Assembly: GCA_016874035.1 (NCBI GenBank)
Contig: VGVM01000004.1
Location: 1 to 64,000, forward strand
Reading direction: 5' to 3'
Source: Gemmatimonadota bacterium
GTDB taxonomy: Bacteria; Gemmatimonadota; Gemmatimonadetes; Gemmatimonadales; Gemmatimonadaceae
Length of the DNA stretch: 64,000 nucleotides
The notes below the pieces were generated by a model, which worked only from the letters and a program-made list of their open reading frames with translations, did no database searches and had not been told where the DNA came from. A program made the translations under genes and the position numbers. Shown in pieces: positions 1 through 8,965 of the stretch. Each line of letters opens with the position of its first letter. Within the stretch, counting starts at the first letter, position 1.

Positions 1-3
1 TCG

Positions 4-2190
4 GTGGCCCGCGCGTTCTATCGCGACTGGTACCGGCCCGACCTGATGTCGGTGGTCGCGGTCGGGGATTTCGACCCGGCACAGATGGTGCGATGGATCT
101 CCGAGCGCTTTGCGCGGATCCCGATGCCCGCGCGTCCCCGCGCGCGACGGGACTCACCTGTTCCGGACCACGCCGAGACGCTCTTCTCGATCGAGACCGA
201 CCGCGAGTACCCGTCCAAGGAAGTCACGCTGCTCTGGAAGCGCCCGCGTCGCGACACGCGCACGCAGGGCGACTATCGCCGAAACCTGGTGCTCCAGTTC
301 CACGATGGCATGCTCAACATGCGGTTCGCGGAGATCGCGCAGCGTCCGGACGCACCCTTCGCGTACGCCGGCGGCGGGCGCGGGCCGTTCGTCCGGACGA
401 AGAGCGCATACCAGCTCGCCGCCGGGGTCAAGGACAACGGATTCGCGGCGGCGGCCGAAGCCGTGCTGGCCGAGACGCAGCGCGCCCGCCAGTTCGGCTT
501 CAACGCGAGCGAACTCGAGCGCCAGAAGACGAACTACCTGCGGATCCTCGACCAGATCCTGGCCGAAAAGGACAAGTCGGAGTCCGCGGGATTCGCAGCG
601 GAGTACGTCGAGCACGCGCTGACCGGCTACCCGGTGCCGGGCATCGCCAAGGAGGTCGAGCTGGGTCGCGCGTTCGTGCCGGGCATCACCCTCGCGGAGG
701 TCAACGCCGTGGCGCGCGCCACGATCAGCGACACAAATCGCGTGATACTCGCCTCCGGCCCGGCAAACGCGGAGACCCGGATGCCCACGGAATCCGATCT
801 CACGGCGATCTTCGAACGCGCGCGCTCGACGTCGGTGGCGGCGTGGGTGGACTCCACCACGGACGCGCCGCTGGTCCCTGCCCTTCCGACTCCGGGGCGC
901 ATCGTCTCCGAGCGGACGCTGCCGGAGACCGGGATCATCGAGTGGACGCTTTCGAACGGCGCGCGCATGCTGGTCAAGGCGACGGACTTCAAGGCCGACG
1001 AAGTCCTGTTCGGCGCGCAAAGCCCCGGCGGCGCATCGCTCGTCAGCGAAGCGGATCACCTGAACACGGCCTTTGGTTCGTACGCGGTGCAGGACGGCGG
1101 ACTCGGCGCGTTCACGCCCACGGCGCTGCGGAAGAAGCTGACCGGGAAGTCGGCGTACGTGTCGCCGTCGGTCTCCCTGTGGGGCGAACACATGGGCGGC
1201 AACGCCTCGCGCCGTGACCTCGAGACGCTGTTCCAGCTCATCTGGCTGCGGTTCACCGCACCGCGCGTGGACACTGCGTCGTTCAAGGCCTACGTGAACC
1301 TCGTGCGATCCGTGCAGGCCAACGCGGACAACGACCCGGCCCAGGTGTTTTCGGACACGATCTCGCTCACGCTTGCGAATCACCATCCGCGGCAGCGGCT
1401 GTTCCGCGCCACGGTGCTCGACTCCGTGAACCTGTCGGCCGCACTCGCCCAGTACCGCGAGCGCTTCGCCGGCGCCGACGATTTCACGTTCTTCCTTGTC
1501 GGCAGCCTGCCGATGGACTCCGTGCGCATGTTCACGGAGCGCTACATCGCCTCACTCCCCGCCGCGGGCCGGAAGGAAAAGGCGCGCGACCTCGGTATTC
1601 GCATCCCGCAGGGCGTGACCGAGAGGACCGTCCGGCGCGGGATCGAGCCCAAGGCCCAGACGCAGCTGGTCTTTCACGGCGCGTGTTCGTATTCGTACGA
1701 GAACCGGATCGTCCTCGACGCCCTGCGCGACCTGCTCGACATCCGGCTCCGCGAAGTCCTGCGCGAGGACCGAAGCGGGACGTACGGCGTCGGCGTTTCG
1801 AGTATCTGCAGCAACATCCCGTACCAGCGCTACCGCATCACGGTGTCGTTCGGCAGCGCGCCGGAGCGTCGGGACGAGCTGCTGGCGGCGATGTGGGGCG
1901 TGATTGACTCGGTGAAGGCCGGCGCGATTGCGGACTCGAACATGGTGAAGATCCGCGAGATCGCCGTGCGCGGACATGAGACGGCGCTCAAGGAAAACGG
2001 CGCCTGGATGGGCGCGATGCAAGACGCCGATGAGGACGGCCGCGACCAGCGCGACTGGCTGCGGAGTCCCGCGATGACCGCCCGGGTGACCAAGGAGCAG
2101 ATCCGCGATGCGGCGCGCCAATACCTGCGCCGCGAATCCATGGCGGTCTTCACGCTCTTACCCGAGCCGCCGACCACGCCGCGCCCCTAG
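4..2190 (+). CDS. M16 family (insulinase/pitrilysin-like) metallopeptidase, C-terminal part; likely begins upstream of window
   Basis: Long ORF; M16-type motifs such as FYRDWYRPDLMSVVAVGDFD and two-lobed M16 arrangement; ORF open at window edge. Confidence 0.85.
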   Translation: MARAFYRDWYRPDLMSVVAVGDFDPAQMVRWISERFARIPMPARPRARRDSPVPDHAETLFSIETDREYPSKEVTLLWKRPRRDTRTQGDYRRNLVLQFHDGMLNMRFAEIAQRPDAPFAYAGGGRGPFVRTKSAYQLAAGVKDNGFAAAAEAVLAETQRARQFGFNASELERQKTNYLRILDQILAEKDKSESAGFAAEYVEHALTGYPVPGIAKEVELGRAFVPGITLAEVNAVARATISDTNRVILASGPANAETRMPTESDLTAIFERARSTSVAAWVDSTTDAPLVPALPTPGRIVSERTLPETGIIEWTLSNGARMLVKATDFKADEVLFGAQSPGGASLVSEADHLNTAFGSYAVQDGGLGAFTPTALRKKLTGKSAYVSPSVSLWGEHMGGNASRRDLETLFQLIWLRFTAPRVDTASFKAYVNLVRSVQANADNDPAQVFSDTISLTLANHHPRQRLFRATVLDSVNLSAALAQYRERFAGADDFTFFLVGSLPMDSVRMFTERYIASLPAAGRKEKARDLGIRIPQGVTERTVRRGIEPKAQTQLVFHGACSYSYENRIVLDALRDLLDIRLREVLREDRSGTYGVGVSSICSNIPYQRYRITVSFGSAPERRDELLAAMWGVIDSVKAGAIADSNMVKIREIAVRGHETALKENGAWMGAMQDADEDGRDQRDWLRSPAMTARVTKEQIRDAARQYLRRESMAVFTLLPEPPTTPRP

Positions 2191-2201
2191 TTTTCGGGTC
2201 G

Positions 2202-2534
2202 ATGCCCACGCCGGACGACTTCTTCGCCATTGACTTGCGAGTCGGCACGGTGCTGCGTGCCGAACCGTTTCCGGAGGCGCGCAAGCCGTCCATCAGGATG
2301 GAGATTGACTTCGGGCCGGAACTTGGCGTGCGCCGCTCCAGCGCGCAGGTCACGGTGCACTACACGCCGGAATCGCTCGTCGGACGGCAGGTCATCGCCG
2401 TCGTGAACATCGGGGAGCGCCGCATCGCGGGGTTCGTCAGCCAGTGCCTCGTGCTGGGCGCGATGCCGTCGGCAACCGAAGTGGTGCTGCTCAACCCCGA
2501 CCACCCGGTCGCGAACGGAACGAGGATTGGATGA
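2202..2534 (+). CDS. csaA: CsaA-like tRNA-binding domain protein
   Basis: DFFAIDLRVGTVLRAEPFPEARKPSIRMEIDFG ... VLGA typical of CsaA/EMAP-type tRNA-binding domain. Confidence 0.85.
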   Translation: MPTPDDFFAIDLRVGTVLRAEPFPEARKPSIRMEIDFGPELGVRRSSAQVTVHYTPESLVGRQVIAVVNIGERRIAGFVSQCLVLGAMPSATEVVLLNPDHPVANGTRIG

Positions 2535-3019
2535 AGCACGACCGCCCAGGCAGTGCCGCCGATGTCCGCGCCGATCTTCGCGTGGGCCTGCACTGGAAGG
2601 AACAGCTGCAGTTCGCGACGGGTCCGGCCGGCGTGGCGCCGCACGTGCTCGACGGGAACACCAAGGTCGCCCCGAGTCCGCCGCAGGTCCTGCTCGAGGC
2701 GCTGGCAGGCTGCGTTTCGGTGGACGTCGTCCTGATCCTCGAGAAGCAGCGCACGCCCGCCGCGTCGATCTCGTGCGACATCACGGCCGAGCGCGCGGAC
2801 GGCAAGCCGCGGCGCATCGTGAAGGTGCACCTGCACTACATGATCGCCGGCGAGGGCATCACCTACGACAAGGCGATGCGCGCGATCGAGCTCTCGGTCA
2901 CGAAGTACTGCACCGTGCGCGACACGCTCGACCCCGAGATGCCGGTCACATGGTCACTGGACCTCAGCGGCGAAGTTCGCGGATCGCGTGCCGTAGCTCT
3001 GGAAGAAGTACCCGGGTAA
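2531..3019 (+). CDS. OsmC family protein
   Basis: ATG at 2531 overlaps preceding stop; PQVLLEALAGCVSVDVVLILEKQR OsmC/Ohr-type motif. Confidence 0.8.
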   Translation: MKHDRPGSAADVRADLRVGLHWKEQLQFATGPAGVAPHVLDGNTKVAPSPPQVLLEALAGCVSVDVVLILEKQRTPAASISCDITAERADGKPRRIVKVHLHYMIAGEGITYDKAMRAIELSVTKYCTVRDTLDPEMPVTWSLDLSGEVRGSRAVALEEVPG

Positions 3020-3569
3020 GCGCGAGCTCGACGGCGGCCTTAGAGCCGGGCATCGAGACAACCAGCTTTCCGTTCACCCCGCCGGCGACCGCCCGCGAGA
3101 GGATCGCCGCGGTCCCGACCTGTTCCTGGAACGAGACGACGCGAAAGATCTCGCCAAACCCGGGGAGTTCCTTCTCGAACAGGGGCCGCACCGCCTCGAC
3201 AGTCCGATCCCGCGAGCCGAGCCCGGTGCCGCCGGTGCACAGCACGACGTCCACGTCGTCCCGGGCCACGAGGGCGCGAACGTGCTCCCGGGTGGTGTGC
3301 TCGTCGTTCCGGATCAGCGCATAGGCCGTCACGCGGTGCCCGGCGGACTCCACGAGTTGCCGCATCAGCTTGCCCGATTCGTCGGTTTCCTCGGTCCGCG
3401 AATCGCTGACCGTCACGACGGCACAGCCCAGCGCGGCGCGGCCGGCGGCTTCGTCTCGATGACTGCGGGTGCTCTCACTCACGGCTCGGACCTCGGTCGG
3501 CGACCGGTTGACGGCTGCAGCAACGTGAATCCTCGCGCGGCGTGAGGCAAGCGTGGATATTTCGCGCAT
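2964..3569 (-). CDS. moaB: MogA/MoaB family molybdenum cofactor biosynthesis protein
   Basis: VVTVSDSRTEETDESG, CTGGTGLGSRDRTVEAV, GVNGKLVVSMPGSKAAVELAL motifs. Confidence 0.9.
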   Translation of the reverse strand: MREISTLASRRARIHVAAAVNRSPTEVRAVSESTRSHRDEAAGRAALGCAVVTVSDSRTEETDESGKLMRQLVESAGHRVTAYALIRNDEHTTREHVRALVARDDVDVVLCTGGTGLGSRDRTVEAVRPLFEKELPGFGEIFRVVSFQEQVGTAAILSRAVAGGVNGKLVVSMPGSKAAVELALTRVLLPELRHAIRELRR

Positions 3570-4206
3570 GGACCTCGCCGCCTTGCGACAAGACTACGCC
3601 CGTGAGTCGCTCAGCGAGCGCGACGTGGATCCGGACCCGGTCCGCCAGTTCGAGAAGTGGATCCATCAGGCGCAGAACGCCGGACTGATCGAACCCAATG
3701 CGATGGCGCTGGCCACGTCCACACCGGATGGTCGCCCGTCGGTGCGTATGGTGTTGCTCAAGGCCGTGAACCAGAATGGCTTCGTGTTCTTCACCGACTA
3801 CCGGAGCCGGAAGGGCGAGGAGCTCGCGGCGAACCCGCACGCGTCGCTCTGCTTCTGGTGGGACGCCCTGCAGCGGCAGGTGCGCGTCGAAGGCAGTGTC
3901 GCCCGGGCTTCGGTCGATGAGTCCACGGCGTACTTCAAGTCGCGCCCGCACGGCAGCCGGATCGGCGCGTGGGCGTCCGTGCAAAGTGCGATGCTCAACG
4001 CGCGGGACGCGCTCGAGCGTGAAGTGCTGCGTTTCATGGAGAAGTTCCCCGAGGGCACCGACGTCCCGCTGCCGCATCACTGGGGCGGGTTTCGGCTCAC
4101 GCCGGAGACGGTCGAGTTCTGGCAGGGTCGGCCGAGCCGCCTGCACGACCGGATCGTGTACCGGCGACACCCCGACGGCTGGAACATCGGGCGGCTCTCG
4201 CCGTAG
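3553..4206 (+). CDS. pdxH: Pyridoxamine 5'-phosphate oxidase
   Basis: RPSVRMVLLKAVNQNGFVFFTDYRSRKGEELAANPHASLCFWW and C-terminal FWQGRPSRLHDRIVYRR PdxH signatures. Confidence 0.95.
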   Translation: MDISRMDLAALRQDYARESLSERDVDPDPVRQFEKWIHQAQNAGLIEPNAMALATSTPDGRPSVRMVLLKAVNQNGFVFFTDYRSRKGEELAANPHASLCFWWDALQRQVRVEGSVARASVDESTAYFKSRPHGSRIGAWASVQSAMLNARDALEREVLRFMEKFPEGTDVPLPHHWGGFRLTPETVEFWQGRPSRLHDRIVYRRHPDGWNIGRLSP

Positions 4207-4263
4207 GGTGCTGCAGGCGGCAGCGGGTATGAACCCTGCTGCCCCGTCACCTGTCCAACTGGC

Positions 4264-6690
4264 ATGGAAACGCTGCTGCAGGACATCCGCTACGCGGCCC
4301 GCACGCTCCGCAAGGCGCCCGGTTTCACGCTCATCGCGGTCACCTGCCTCGCCCTCGGGATCGCGTCGAACACCACGGTCTTCTCGGCGTTCAACGCGAT
4401 CCTCGTCCGACCGTTCCCGTTCACCGACCCGGACAACATCGCCTGGCTCGACCGGCGGCATGAGCTTTGCGGCTGGAACTCGAGCGTGTCATACCTCGAT
4501 TTCACCGATTGGAAGGCACAGGCGAAGTCGTTCTCGGACATGGCGGCGCACTCGGGGCGGAGTCTTGCGATCACGGAAGGTGAGGAGCCGGAACGACTCC
4601 TTGGCGAGATCGCCACATGGCGCCTCTTTCCGCTGCTGGGCGTCCGGCCGCAGCTCGGGCGGCTGATCCGCGAGGACGAGGACCAGCCCGGCGCGCCGGG
4701 CGTGGTGCTGCTCAGTGATGCGCTCTGGCGCCGACGGTTTGCGGCCGACTCGGGTGTCGTCGGACAGACTGTTTCCATCAACAACCTTCCGCATACGATC
4801 ATCGGCGTGATGCCGGAGCGGTTTCGGTACCCGTACCGCGCCGACGTCTGGATCCCCGCCACACCTCTCGTCCACGCGAACTCGCGGAATGCCGACGAGC
4901 TCTCCGTGGTCGGCCGGCTTGCGCCCGGCGTATCGCTCGCCGCTGCGGACCGCGAACTCGCCGCGATTCATGCCCGCCTCATCGAGCAGAACGGCGGCGA
5001 GAAGGAATGGCGCGGACGCGCACAGACACTGGCCGCGGAGTTCATCGAGGACGGTACTCGCACCATCTCGATCGCATTGATGGGCGCGGTCACGTTCGTG
5101 CTCCTGATCGCATGCGCCAACGTCGCCAACCTGATGCTGACGCGCGCCGCAGGTCGGTCGCGTGAGATTGCGGTGCGCGCCGCGATCGGAGCCGGCCGCT
5201 GGCGGATCGTGCGGCAGCTGCTCACCGAGTCGGTCATCATCGCCGCGCTGGCCGGCGCCGCGGCAGTCCCGCTGACCTGGCTTGGCATCAAGCTCATCTA
5301 CCTCGGGATCCCCGCCGAGAACCCCATGCCGTATTACATGGAGTTCTCGCTCGATACGACGACGCTCATGTACACCGCCATCGTGTCGCTGCTGACCGGC
5401 GTGGTGTTCGGGCTGGCGCCGGCGCTCCAGGTCTCACGTGGCCGGGTGTACGACGCGCTCAAGGAAGGCGGACGCTCGGGAAGCTCGGGCCTCGGCAAGA
5501 ACCGCATCCGCAACGTCCTCGTCATCGCCGAGGTGGCGTTGTCGCTGATCCTGCTGGTTGGCGCGTCGCTGTTCGCCCGCAGTTTCCTGGCGCTGCAGGG
5601 AACGAATGTCGGCTATGACACCGAGTCGGTGCTCACCATGCGGGCCTACCTGCCTGGCACGCGATACGACAGCGTGACCGCGCGCGCGCAGCGTGCGGAG
5701 GACCTCGTGCAGCGCGTGGCCGCGCTGCCGGGAGTCGAGGCCGTCGCGTTTTCGAACCTCGTTCCGATGGACGGCGGCGGGTCGAACTCACCGGTCGAGG
5801 TCGCCGGATCGAGCACCGAGCGTGGCCGCGAGCCGGTGATCTTCTGGGCCGGCGTCGCTGGCAGCCTGTTCGACGTGCTCGGCGTGAAGTTGCTCGAGGG
5901 CCGCGCGCTGACCGACGCGGAGTGGCGCGACAGCGCGCGCGTCGCGGTCATCAACCAGCGCATGGCCACGACCCTCTGGACGGGCCGCTCCGCGCTCGGT
6001 GGTCAGTTCCGGCTCGCGTTCCCCGGCGACACGACGCGCGCGTGGTTCACCGTGGTGGGCATCGTCCCCGACATCCGCACGTCGGGTCTCTCGGACACGG
6101 ACCCGATCGCCGCGACCGCCTACCTGCCGTATCGGTTCATGGCGGTGCGCAACCACGGCCTGATGATCCGCGTCGCGAGCGGCGATCCGCTGGCACAGGT
6201 ACGGGCCGTCCGGGCCGCGATCCGCGAAAGTGACGCCGCCGTGCCGGTGTTCGACGTGCAATCGCTCGAGAAAGCGCGTCAGCTTTCGTTCTGGCAGTAC
6301 AAGCTGTTCGGCGCGATGTTCGGCGTGTTTGGTGCCGTCGCGCTCTTCCTCGCGGCGATCGGCGTGTACGGCGTGATCTCGTTCAGCGTAAGCCAGCGCA
6401 CGCGCGATATCGGCGTGCGCGTGGCACTCGGCGCGTCCGGGCGCGACGTCGTTGGGATGATCGTGCGCCAGGGTGTCGTGCTGGCCGCGATCGGCATCGC
6501 GATCGGATTGGTCGGCGCGTTCGGCGTGACGCGCGGGGTCGCCTCCATCCTGATCGGCGTCTCCGCGACCGATCCGCTGAGCTTTGTCGGGGTGGCGCTG
6601 TTCCTGACCGCAATCGCGGCGCTGGCCAGCTTGATCCCCGCGCGGCGGGCCACGTCGGTGGATCCGATCGAGGCGCTGCGGTCGGACTGA
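4264..6690 (+). CDS. ADOP-type (MacB-like/FtsX-domain) ABC transporter permease
   Basis: METLLQDIRYAARTLRKAPGFTLIAVTCLALGIASNTTVFSAFNAILVRPFPF N-terminus typical of ADOP permeases; C-terminal FtsX-like domain. Confidence 0.92.
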   Translation: METLLQDIRYAARTLRKAPGFTLIAVTCLALGIASNTTVFSAFNAILVRPFPFTDPDNIAWLDRRHELCGWNSSVSYLDFTDWKAQAKSFSDMAAHSGRSLAITEGEEPERLLGEIATWRLFPLLGVRPQLGRLIREDEDQPGAPGVVLLSDALWRRRFAADSGVVGQTVSINNLPHTIIGVMPERFRYPYRADVWIPATPLVHANSRNADELSVVGRLAPGVSLAAADRELAAIHARLIEQNGGEKEWRGRAQTLAAEFIEDGTRTISIALMGAVTFVLLIACANVANLMLTRAAGRSREIAVRAAIGAGRWRIVRQLLTESVIIAALAGAAAVPLTWLGIKLIYLGIPAENPMPYYMEFSLDTTTLMYTAIVSLLTGVVFGLAPALQVSRGRVYDALKEGGRSGSSGLGKNRIRNVLVIAEVALSLILLVGASLFARSFLALQGTNVGYDTESVLTMRAYLPGTRYDSVTARAQRAEDLVQRVAALPGVEAVAFSNLVPMDGGGSNSPVEVAGSSTERGREPVIFWAGVAGSLFDVLGVKLLEGRALTDAEWRDSARVAVINQRMATTLWTGRSALGGQFRLAFPGDTTRAWFTVVGIVPDIRTSGLSDTDPIAATAYLPYRFMAVRNHGLMIRVASGDPLAQVRAVRAAIRESDAAVPVFDVQSLEKARQLSFWQYKLFGAMFGVFGAVALFLAAIGVYGVISFSVSQRTRDIGVRVALGASGRDVVGMIVRQGVVLAAIGIAIGLVGAFGVTRGVASILIGVSATDPLSFVGVALFLTAIAALASLIPARRATSVDPIEALRSD

Positions 6691-6709
6691 CGGGCCGGCC
6701 GCGCCGGCA

Positions 6710-7633
6710 CTACTTCAGGGCGCCAAGCGCCTTCTTCGCCGGTTCGTGCTTCGGGTTCAACTTGAGCGCCGCTTCGTATTCGGCGCGGGCTTGCTGTTTC
6801 TCGCCGCGCTTGGCGGCGATGTCACCCAGCCGGAAGTGGATGTTCTCGGCAAGCAACCGCGGGCCCCTCGGCGTCGCGTCCGCCGGTGAGGCCAGCAAAC
6901 CCCTGAGCAACTGCTCCCCGCGCTCGAGCTGCTGGCCCGAGATCGCGGCCGTACGACCGATCCAGAACTGCGCGGCGCGGTCGCCCGGGTGCGCGGCGAG
7001 GAACTGGTCCAGCGGCGCGAACCCTTCGGCCGCACGGCCGTTGTTGGACAGCCAGCTCACCAGCGTCGCGACCGCGTTGAGCGAGTCGGGGTACGCGGCG
7101 ACCGCGCCGCGGTATTCCCGTTCGACCGCGGCGTTGTCCTTCGCATCAATCGCGATCCGTGCCCGCGCGTAGTGCCCGCGGTACGGACTCAGCGCGGCGA
7201 CTGCCGCCGCCTGCTCGCGCGCCTTCTCCTTGCTGCCGCCCATGACGCCCGGCGCGCGCAGGTAGAACTGCAACAGCCCTTCCCTCGCGTCCACCAGCGA
7301 CGGGTCGAGCGCGACGGCCTTTTCGAATTCCGACTTGATGCGCTTGGCCATGAACGGCTGCTTGAGCACGCTGGCGCGCTCGGCCTGGTCGCCGACGGCG
7401 CGGCCCAGCTCGAAGTGCGCCGCCGCGCTGTTGGCGTTCAGTTTCAGTGCGCGTTCGAGGACCTTCTCCGCTTCACCCGCCTTTCCCGAATCGTTGAGCG
7501 CACGGCCGCGAGCCAGCAGTTCCGCGAACGACTGCGCGGCACCCGCGTGCGGCGCGAGTACGATCAAAAGGGCCGCCGAAACGGCGGCCCCGGTCAGCGA
7601 ACCTGCGTTGCGCGCGAACGCCGTCATTCCCAT
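6710..7633 (-). CDS. Tetratricopeptide-repeat protein with signal peptide
   Basis: ATG at 7633 preferred over ORF-track start because the longer version overlaps rsgA; TPR-like repeats (AEKVLERALKLNANSAAAHFELGRAVG). Confidence 0.75.
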   Translation of the reverse strand: MGMTAFARNAGSLTGAAVSAALLIVLAPHAGAAQSFAELLARGRALNDSGKAGEAEKVLERALKLNANSAAAHFELGRAVGDQAERASVLKQPFMAKRIKSEFEKAVALDPSLVDAREGLLQFYLRAPGVMGGSKEKAREQAAAVAALSPYRGHYARARIAIDAKDNAAVEREYRGAVAAYPDSLNAVATLVSWLSNNGRAAEGFAPLDQFLAAHPGDRAAQFWIGRTAAISGQQLERGEQLLRGLLASPADATPRGPRLLAENIHFRLGDIAAKRGEKQQARAEYEAALKLNPKHEPAKKALGALK

Positions 7634-8583
7634 GGCTTCTCCGGGTCGTCGGTCTGCTCGCGGAGGCGGAGGTAGCTGTCGAACCTCGCCGCCGCGATTG
7701 CCCCGGATTCGACAGCCGCACGAACCGCACAGTTTGGTTCCCTGTCGTGCGCGCAGTCCTGGAACCGGCAGGTGCCCAGCAAGGGGCGGAACTCCGGGAA
7801 GCACTGGTCCAGGTGCTCCGGAGGCAGGCCCCAGAGCCCGACCTCGCGGAGCCCCGGCGTGTCCACGACAAATCCGCCGCGCGGGTCATCGAGCGGCAGC
7901 AGCGCCGCCCCCACCGTGGTATGCCGGCCCTTGTTCACCGACTCGCTGATCTCCCCCGTCCGGAGCGCCACTCCCGGGTACATCGCATTGAGCAGCGAGG
8001 ACTTGCCGACACCCGATGGGCCCGCGAACGCCGATGTACTGCCGGCCAGGACGTCGTGGAGCGCCTCGAGCCCGATCCGCGCCTTCACGCTCGTCCGGTG
8101 CACCGCGTAACCCGCGCGCTCATACGGCGCCGCGAGCGCGTCCACGACTGCGGGCTCGACCAGCTCGACCTTGTTGAGCACGACCTGCGCGCGCAGTTCA
8201 TTGCCCTCGGCGATCACGAGGAACCGGTCGAGCATGCGCACATGCGGTTCCGGCTTCGCCACGGCAAACACCACGACCACCTGGTCCACGTTGGCGGCGA
8301 CGATGCGCTCGCCGCGCGCACCCCCGGGAGCGCGCCGCGCAAGCACCGACTTTCGCGGATGGATGCTGGTGATCGCCCAGGCATCACCGCGCGCATCGGC
8401 TTCCACCGTTATGCGGTCGCCGACCGCCAACTTGATGTTGCCGTCCTGCTTCAGGCGGCCGCGCAGCGCGGCGTCGCGAACCTGGCCGTCGGCCGTGCGC
8501 ACGCTCCACACTCCGCCGGTGCCGCTCACCACCACCGCGTTGTCGTCGGTCACGCCGAGTCGGACTCCACGGCGTTCCACCAA
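7624..8583 (-). CDS. rsgA: Ribosome small subunit-dependent GTPase A; GTG at 8553 is an alternative start
   Basis: Circularly permuted GTPase motifs: VLNKVEL, GPSGVGKSSLLNAM, DTPGLRE, C-terminal zinc site CRFQDCAHDREPNCAV. Confidence 0.93.
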   Translation of the reverse strand: MVERRGVRLGVTDDNAVVVSGTGGVWSVRTADGQVRDAALRGRLKQDGNIKLAVGDRITVEADARGDAWAITSIHPRKSVLARRAPGGARGERIVAANVDQVVVVFAVAKPEPHVRMLDRFLVIAEGNELRAQVVLNKVELVEPAVVDALAAPYERAGYAVHRTSVKARIGLEALHDVLAGSTSAFAGPSGVGKSSLLNAMYPGVALRTGEISESVNKGRHTTVGAALLPLDDPRGGFVVDTPGLREVGLWGLPPEHLDQCFPEFRPLLGTCRFQDCAHDREPNCAVRAAVESGAIAAARFDSYLRLREQTDDPEKPWE

Positions 8584-8948
8584 CGGCGTTTCGAATCGCC
8601 GTCGCGCGCGCGGATCAGCGAGTCAAGCACCTGCTGGGCTTCAGCCAAGGGCATGGTGCCGAGCGCGTGTTCCGCTTCGGTGTCGGTTGAGCCAAACGCC
8701 AGGAAGTCCGACTCGAGGTGCCCCTCGACCTTCTGCGCACCGAGTCGCGACCATTGCACGAACATCAGGTAGGCGCCGAACGGTTTCCCCGGGTCGCCAC
8801 ACGCATCGCTCGTGATCTCGAGTGAGTACGAGAACCCATCCCGCCCTTCGAGCGCGGCTGGCCGCGCGTGCACGGCGCGATAGCCCGCGACCGTGGTTTC
8901 GTCACCCTTGGAATAGTCCGGCGGGATGAACTGCCCGTGTTCTCCCAC
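8550..8948 (-). CDS. Conserved hypothetical protein (about 130 aa)
   Basis: GTG at 8948 gives VGEHGQFIPPDYSKGDETTVAGYRAVHARP; sits between the M14 peptidase and rsgA and overlaps rsgA start. Confidence 0.55.
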   Translation of the reverse strand: MGEHGQFIPPDYSKGDETTVAGYRAVHARPAALEGRDGFSYSLEITSDACGDPGKPFGAYLMFVQWSRLGAQKVEGHLESDFLAFGSTDTEAEHALGTMPLAEAQQVLDSLIRARDGDSKRRWWNAVESDSA

Positions 8949-8965
8949 TGGGGCCGCGCGTCGCG

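Noticed and set aside
154-1386. 410-aa minus-strand ORF
   Set aside because: Antisense to the M16 peptidase; low-complexity Arg/Val-rich translation.
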